From: Carallia brachiata
Lineage: Eukaryota > Streptophyta > Magnoliopsida > Malpighiales > Rhizophoraceae
Direction of reading: 5' to 3'
DNA length: 64,000 nt
NCBI GenBank assembly: GCA_021464245.1
Contig: JADCRB010000004.1
Coordinates: forward strand, 2,165,103 to 2,229,102
The notes under the pieces were generated by a model. The model did not search any database and was not told the DNA's origin. It saw only the letters and a list, made by a program, of their open reading frames with translations. Both the position numbers and the translations under genes were made by a program. This document shows positions 57,931-64,000 of this stretch, one piece after another. Numbering within the stretch: position 1 is the first letter of the stretch; each line of letters opens with the position of its first letter.

Positions 57931-60459
57931 GCTAACAAGTCAAATGTTAATATATAATTAAAGTTGATGTAAAACAATTTCCTAAAAAAAAAAATTGATA
58001 TGAAACATATCTAAATTTAATTTGTCATTAACAATCCAGTCACCCTCAATTTTCATAATGAAATATTCAGTTTTGTCCTATACACATAGATTCAATTTGA
58101 TTCCATACAAGTTCCCATCGGGATCATGTGACAAGTTGGTAGGCTCCCTGATTACGCAATGGGCAATTGTGGTTGACAGATAATTTCTGGATACAGTTGA
58201 TAGGCTGCTGAGCACATGGACTCCAGTTACGTGCAGTTTTTAGTCTCTATTAACCAGTTTTTTTAGTCTATTAATTAGTTCGTTATTATCATCATTAACA
58301 CTCCACCGTTACCCCAACGGTCCTTAGTTTATGACGTCAATGAATAAATCCAAGAATATTCATTGAGGGAAGTCTGTGTTGGGATACAGAAAGATATAAA
58401 AGGAAAGTGACTACTCATTTTGGATTAAAGAAGCAAGAGTTGAGGAACTATCGTGGTTTGTTGTTTGCCATGTGAGTTTCTGCACCCAACAAAACAAGAC
58501 GACTATAACTTTTTCTTTTTTTTTTTATTTGATTATAAGAGAAGTCGAAAAAGTTATGAAAAAAGAATGTTGAGACTCAAAAATAAGAATAAAAAATTTT
58601 AATATAATATCTCAATCAGTTATATTATATATGCAGAAGTGGGGCATGAGTAAAGACTAAATTTTTTTTTTTTTTTTCCATTTCTGTTATGTGCTTCCAT
58701 ACAATTATCAACATAAACGAGTGGCTCTTGAAAGAACTGAAAAGTTGTAGAATTGTCATCTTACACCGCTTGCAACTTTTCCTCGTGTACAAACAATTTT
58801 GCTGAGCATAGTCCACGCCGGAGGATTCTTTGCAGCCGTTGCGGCTGTATTATTAACCTCTTAGAAATCAGCGCGCAGAACAACAATGTTTTTAAAGTTT
58901 TTTTGAACCACTACATAGCTATCTATTAGATAATTATTTCGTTATCTATCACTATATAACGTGTTAAAAAAATATGCAACATGATAAAAAAGTATCGTAA
59001 TATTATATGACATTATATCACATGTAACTAGTAAATAAAAATCAAAATTTTTTTTAATAGCTAGTTACACAAGTCGCATAATTTTTTTGTAATTTCTTTA
59101 GCATATTGTATACTTTTATTTATCATACAGATACAAAACAGTCAACTAAAAAATAAATTAAAAAGTATTTTTCCTTTTTTTATACTTGAATAAGAAATAA
59201 CTAAAAAAAAGATACAGAAACAAAAGTACTATCTAGTATGATTACGGCTTATGTCCACGATACCAGCTTACAAAAATATGCTATTCAGGAAGATGGGAGT
59301 TCCAGATCATCAGCACATCTCATGTCACTCACGAGAGATCATACTAATCGAGAACTTAAGTCTTTATCTTTGAGATCTAAAATTTTAATTCTAAAAAGAT
59401 GCATCTCATTTATGATTATAAGAAAAATTATTTCTATTATATAATATATGGTCTAATGAGCTTTTTAATTAAAAAAATTAAATTTTTGAGTTAAATAATT
59501 TTTTGATATGATATTAAAATTTTATAATTAATAGATCTTTTATTCATATTTAATTATAAATTTTTAAGTTAAAAGATAGTTAAAATTCTTTATTCTTGCT
59601 CACGAATTGTTTTATCTTAAAGAGGGTTTTCATCTGCTGTGTTTTATAAGTTGTTTTAACTCAATCGTGAGAGCAGTCAATTTAAAAAATTTCACTTAGA
59701 ATCAACTTTCATTCATTGTCGCCCATAAGTTATTTTACTTAAATCATTAGAGGAATCTAAATTTAGAAGTTTAAGCTAAGATCAACTTAATCTCTGATTA
59801 CTCTCTATAAGAGGAAAAGACTTTGTCAAAACTTCTCTAAAAGAAAATTGCCCTTTTTTAGTTTTAGCTTCGATTTCTTTTTTATTTTTTCGCACTTTCC
59901 TGTACTTAGTCAACAAGAGCTTCCCGTTAGCAAATGAATTTGATGTTGTTTCTTTTACTGTGGCAAACTACGTCGGTATCCATCTCTACACAGGGCGATC
60001 TTAGTATTGCCCCCACCGTTCCTAATGTCTTGAGACTCTTTGACCAACTCACTAGGTTCTAGACTTTGATAGCATACATTGAAGACCCTTCGCAGCCGTT
60101 GGACTATACTCTCTAGAGCGTAGGTTTTTTATTTTTTTAAGCATAGGTAAATGTTGTACTAATAATTAATATCGTACGTGTAAGTTTAACGCGAAAGTAT
60201 TAGAGAAATTTGTTAAGGCATGAGTATAAGTCGGTAAATGCCTACCACTGACATGGTCCCAATGATCATTACATAATTGGGTACGAAACTCATTTTGACA
60301 AATGTCAAGCATGTTAGAAGAAACTGAAATAAGACTAGACTTGGCCAAAACTGAAGTCATAGACAGATTTGTCTTATTCAGAAAAGTTGTTTATAACAGT
60401 ACGTACCGCACTTCGACAGACTTATAATGTAAATCAATCTAGTATGCCCGGCAATAATT

Positions 60460-61200
60460 TTTCACGATCCAAAACGATCAACTGACATAACAAAATATAA
60501 AACCAACAAGACACTCGTCCCACAAAATACAATCCAAATACAACGTAACACACATCCCAAAAATATTCCAAAATAGACAATTCCTATATAACCGAAAACT
60601 GTGATGGCGGGTGCAGCAGGCGGCAACAACAACCATATAGATAGTGACAATACCGAGAAGCGCTGCAAGGGAGGCATCGACGGGGCCATCACTGCGACGT
60701 GAGAAAGAGTCAAACCATAGGGCTGCTCTGGCAACGACATAGGTGAGAGGGACAACGACGGAGTCTGTTTAGGCAGCAAAAGCAGCGACTCTAGTAGTGG
60801 ACGTTGCTTCGGCCGCATCGACGGTGTCCTTTGCGTTTGCAGGCCTGCAGTTCGATGTGGTGGCACCATCGCCAGTGGTGGCTAGCATGGTGACACTAGT
60901 GTTAGAGATGGAGATCGAACCCGTAAATACGATGTTCGCAGTGAGGAGATTCCGGAGCTGACTTTAGAATAACTATGAGTGTCTTTATTTACACTGAATC
61001 TAACAACCAAACTCATTGAAAGGCCATCTAAATGAAACAAAAATGGGGGGAGACAAATGGGAGGGGTGGAGGAACAGTAGGCACCAAGGAATGGAGGTAA
61101 TGAAAGAAAAAAAGAGAGGAAGAGGGGGAGAATGTCTAGCCAGCAGTGGTGGCTAGCCACCGTTATCGACCAAAGCAGTCGATTTTAGTGATGGCGAATT
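60460..61200 (-). other. Unidentified moderately GC-rich island with two minus-strand open frames
   Basis: Minus-strand frames run 61160-60882 (92 codons, starting MASHHCWLDILPLFLSFFLS, hydrophobic N-terminus) and 60869-60462 (135 codons, Pro/Leu/Ser-rich then hydrophobic). Neither resembles a known family and they are not clearly spliced. The DNA has repeated ggtggctagc words (near 60876 and 61148) and, on the minus strand, cgggttcgatctcc, a B-box-like word near 60909-60922. It is probably a transposon fragment rather than a gene. Confidence 0.25.
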
Positions 61201-62967
61201 GTAGAGAGAGAAAGAGAAGAGTAGAGAGGACTTGTTCCAATCTCGTCTTTTACTTTCTTGAGTGTAAATTGACAGACAATAATATATATATATATATAAA
61301 TTGATTCTAACTAAGGCGTAAACGCAAAATTTTGAGTTTTGGAATCTACAAACTGATAGGGAACATTTTTTTCCATCTTTATTGGGCGGCTTTCGGGGAA
61401 GTTCGGTCCAAATAATTATTTTAGCGTGGAGCTTTTACGGACTGCATGATTAGCCGGTGGCCGAAAGAGCCCGAAAGGGCACAAAAGATGTAACGCGACG
61501 ACTAGCAAAGTAACCCTTAGGTTGCTTGCCGAGCACACGTACCCGATGGCTATATTAATTTACTCGAGTTGTTCATTTACTAAACGAGAAAAACTTAAGT
61601 TCAATTTTAAAATTTGTTTAATAGGAAAGTCAAGTATAAAAATGTATAGACTTAATTCATTTAAATTTGTAAATAACTGCTTAAAAATTCATTTATATTA
61701 TCGTTAAAAAGCATAATTTATTATATCAACAGAATAAATTCGTTAGGCTACTGTTCAAAATTTTTTGTGTGCATAATATTAGAATTAAATATTTATATTT
61801 TAATTGATTGGTGTTATTATAATAAACCTTTTATCATTTTAATTTTGTCATAATAACAATTTTTGTAATTTTAATTATCTTTTTTTATTAGGAAAAAAAA
61901 TTTATCGCAAGTATATTAGTCGTCAGATCTGTGAGTAGATACCTGAGTAACTCTGTTTGTCGTGCCGTTAAGGGATAGACCCATCACCTAAAAGCTATTG
62001 GGTCCAACGAACTTTCTTTCCACACATCCATAATGTTAATGAATCGTGAAACTACAATTGCCCTTTAACATAAATATCCAATTATTTGGGGACAGGTGAC
62101 AACGCGGGACTCGAATTCAGGTGGTTGCCAAGAAAGATACGTTGAATTATTATCATATTACTTTTTAGATGTTTTTATCCTATTAATATTAGAAAGTTAA
62201 ATATTGTTGGTAAAAATTTTACGGATTATACTAAATGATACGGGCAACAGAAAATTTAGGCAACGCAGTAGGCACGCAAGCTACGCAAGCGAATTGCCTA
62301 CAATAAAGAATGAACCTCACTTTCATACTCATTCACTAAAAAGCAAATTACAACATAATCTCAATGTCGAATTGAGTGGGGAACTTAGACAGCTCAGCAA
62401 TGCAACTATACAAGGAGAGACACATCTATCTAAGGGTTTATACAATTTTTTTTTTACACAATAATTCTTTCACTTTCACTGGTTACACCACATTAACGAG
62501 AGCTCACCAAATTGCTTATATTGTGCTACCATCAAATTTTTTCTATAGCCCAAATCAAAAAAAAAAAAAACAAAACAATTTGCCCATATAACTTAATTTT
62601 AAATAATAATTTATTTATCTATTTTTTTCAATTATTAAACAATTAATATAATTTTATTATTATTTAAATATCACCACTTAAAAATTAAAAGGCAGAAAAA
62701 AAAAGTCAAAAATTCCCGTAAGTGGCCCCCAATAGGAAGGCTTAGCTTAACCGACTGCCTTTGGGTTCTGCGGTAGACCCCACAAACCCACAAGCTTTGC
62801 CATTCCCCAAAGCAACGTAACAAAACACCTACCAGTCAAATGAACACTCAACCGAAATTCTTGGCACCCTAAAACCGAATCTTCACTCCCTTTGGCGGGG
62901 CCCAATCACCACGATTCCTCTACAAGGACGGTTTTCGGATACCCGCCCCCATCTACTCCGGGGCCCA

Positions 62968-62974
62968 CATGCAT
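62968..62974 (+). promoter_or_regulatory. RY-type motif (CATGCAT) upstream of VPE
   Basis: This 7-bp word, about 130 bp before the TATA-like box, is the core of RY elements bound by plant B3-domain seed regulators. A single copy may be chance. Confidence 0.35.
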
Positions 62975-63098
62975 TTGCAGCCTAGGATTTACCGCCCATA
63001 AGATCGGTTAGAATCCTGGCCGTCGGTATCCGGCCTGACCCACCACCAGCTAAGACGGAATCTGTTGTCAGGCCAGTCGCTTAGCCTTCCCAGTTTAT

Positions 63099-63106
63099 TA
63101 TAAATA
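63099..63106 (+). promoter_or_regulatory. TATA box of VPE gene
   Basis: tataaata lies 78 bp before the ATG, allowing a 5' UTR of about 45-50 bp with the usual 30-bp TATA to start-site distance. Confidence 0.7.
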
Positions 63107-63183
63107 AACAGGCTTACCAGCCGTTCCACTGCGCATCTCCAGTTCACCAACCAATCAACATTACAAAAAAAAAGAAAAAAACC

Positions 63184-63411
63184 ATGGATCGCCTCTTCGC
63201 CGGAGCAATTCTCCTCTTGTTCGCCGCCCTTTGCGGCCTCGCCGCCGGTACTCGAGCCACCTTCGGGGACGTTCTCCGATTGCCTTCGGAGGCTTCTCGT
63301 TTTTTCCGCCCTGGCAAGGCCGACGCCACCAACAAAGACGATGACTCGGCCGGGACGAGATGGGCCGTCCTGATTGCTGGATCCAATGGATACTGGAACT
63401 ACAGGCACCAG
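63184..63411 (+). CDS. Vacuolar processing enzyme (legumain, C13 cysteine protease), first exon only
   Basis: First coding exon of an asparaginyl endopeptidase that matures vacuolar proteins and acts in some plant cell-death programmes. Residues 1 to about 22 ([20 protein letters not shown]) are a signal peptide. A propeptide follows with [13 protein letters not shown], typical of the vegetative gamma/alpha VPE group. Then comes the start of the protease core, [20 protein letters not shown], at which VPE genes have an intron. The donor is caccag/gtgatt, phase 0 after codon 76. The catalytic His and Cys are in later exons beyond the window. The start ATG has context accatgg and a TATA box upstream. 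Confidence 0.93.
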
Positions 63412-64000
63412 GTGATTATTGCAATCTCCTTCAGTTCGTCTTCGTAAATTTGAAATTCAGCTTCCTGTTTGCTCTGTTTCTTCATGAATCTTATTTGATT
63501 TTCTCAATTATTGGGTTTTCTTTTTTAAACCTGAAATTCAGCTTTTTTTTTTGAGTCATGTTCGATTATGTATATTGTATATTTTATTAATATTAATAGT
63601 TTCTTATGGGCGATCTAGTCCTTGTATGTTCACTGAGGTTGGTTTTGCAATTCAACGTCAGTGGTGATTTTGAAAACACAATTTTGTTCTGTTTGATGCT
63701 CTGTATTTTCATGATTTCCAAGAGTCTTTGCTCAAGTTTCCTTTCATTAGCAACAAAATTCAAAATTTTGATCCAAAGCGTTTATTTATTTTTTTGTTTT
63801 TTTGCCAATATGAATTTTGTTATCATCCACTTTGGGTTCTTTAGATCTTTATTTTCTGTGTGTTGTTATATATATATATATATATATATATATCAGTGAA
63901 AAGAACAAAAGAACAAAAAAAGAGACGAAGTTGCAGTTGGGAGTTTGCAATTTTTCTTTTACCTTTTTAGCTTTTCCCTTTGGGAATCTTTTCTTGTGTT
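63412..64000 (+). other. Start of VPE intron 1, continuing past the window
   Basis: T-rich, typical of a plant intron, with a TA microsatellite at about 63868-63893. The next exon is not reached within the window. Confidence 0.8.

Larger units (their letters stand above)
51600..60065. repeat. Three-copy tandem array of an unidentified 2-3 kb module
   Basis: Block alpha (cue: tccatttccacgaaggaaaa, then agttttgtcctatatacata and ccttggttacgcaattgac) occurs at about 51630-52015, 54770-55620, and split between 56850-56960 and 58020-58250. Block beta (cue: gagggaagtctgtgttggga, then gttgaggaactatcg and ccacacgaggaggcg) occurs at about 52735-53345, 56440-56825 and 58285-58880. Block gamma (cue: tcaacaagagcttcacgtta and ttcctaatgtcctgagactc) occurs at about 54000-54700 and 59430-60065. 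The order is alpha-beta-gamma, alpha-beta, alpha-beta-gamma. Between blocks sit unrelated insertions that differ in each copy. No open frame is conserved across the copies, so the module is likely non-coding, or the 5' part of a lost gene family. Confidence 0.75.
60066..63098. other. Intergenic DNA between module array and VPE gene
   Basis: 60.46-61.2 kb is a less AT-rich island listed separately. 61.25-62.7 kb is AT-rich with a TA run at about 61283-61299 and no supported gene. From about 62700 the sequence turns GC-richer and is the VPE promoter, containing the RY-type motif catgcat (62968-62974). Confidence 0.5.

Noticed and set aside
1..64000. CRISPR arrays, prophage, bacterial operons, rRNA genes
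   Set aside because: No regular spacer-repeat pattern, no phage or rRNA sequence, and intron-rich genes throughout.

Overview
The window is nuclear DNA of a flowering plant, most likely a woody eudicot; I cannot name the species. The evidence is AT-rich intergenic DNA, GT-AG introns in every gene, organelle-targeted proteins with N-terminal presequences, a ferrochelatase with a C-terminal light-harvesting-like segment, a vacuolar processing enzyme, and Au-type SINEs in introns. I see no bacterial operon, CRISPR array or phage gene.

Layout. 1-6.7 kb: AT-rich, no convincing gene, with a GC-rich island at 6.1-6.4 kb. 6.7-29.8 kb: a tandem duplication of a two-gene block. Each unit carries a mitochondrial complex I PSST/NDUFS7 gene (two coding exons) followed by a two-KH-domain RNA-binding protein gene with a Q/G/Y/P-rich tail (six coding exons). 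Unit 1 is about 6.74-17.3 kb and unit 2 about 19.05-29.8 kb. Both NDUFS7 copies are intact. The unit-2 KH gene is intact (676 residues), whereas the unit-1 KH gene has two one-base losses in its last exon that cut the tail short. A third, decayed piece of the KH gene lies between the units (about 17.4-18.99 kb) and records an earlier duplication.

30.8-47.9 kb: four single-copy genes: mitochondrial ATP synthase subunit g (+), chloroplast ferrochelatase 2 type (-), chloroplast serine hydroxymethyltransferase (-) and a MERIT40/BABAM1 homologue (+). The last two are head to head across 1.3 kb holding a 182-bp foldback element and a TA-rich minisatellite. 47.9-63.1 kb: intergenic, with tRNA-derived SINE remnants, a three-copy array of an unidentified roughly 2-3 kb module (51.6-60.1 kb), a roughly 500-bp near-complete inverted repeat and a broken RNase H-like fragment of LINE type. 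63.18 kb to the end: first exon and start of the first intron of a vacuolar processing enzyme gene.

The genes do not form a pathway. Several products go to mitochondria (NDUFS7, ATP synthase g) or plastids (ferrochelatase, SHMT), but this looks like ordinary plant gene neighbourhood. All exon boundaries were worked out by hand from reading frame, GT-AG sites and family knowledge, with no transcript evidence. I found no convincing new biological system. The points most worth a second look are the duplication history of the NDUFS7/KH block, the diverging fate of the two KH copies, the long foldback near 52.2-52.7 kb and the triplicated module at 51.6-60.1 kb.
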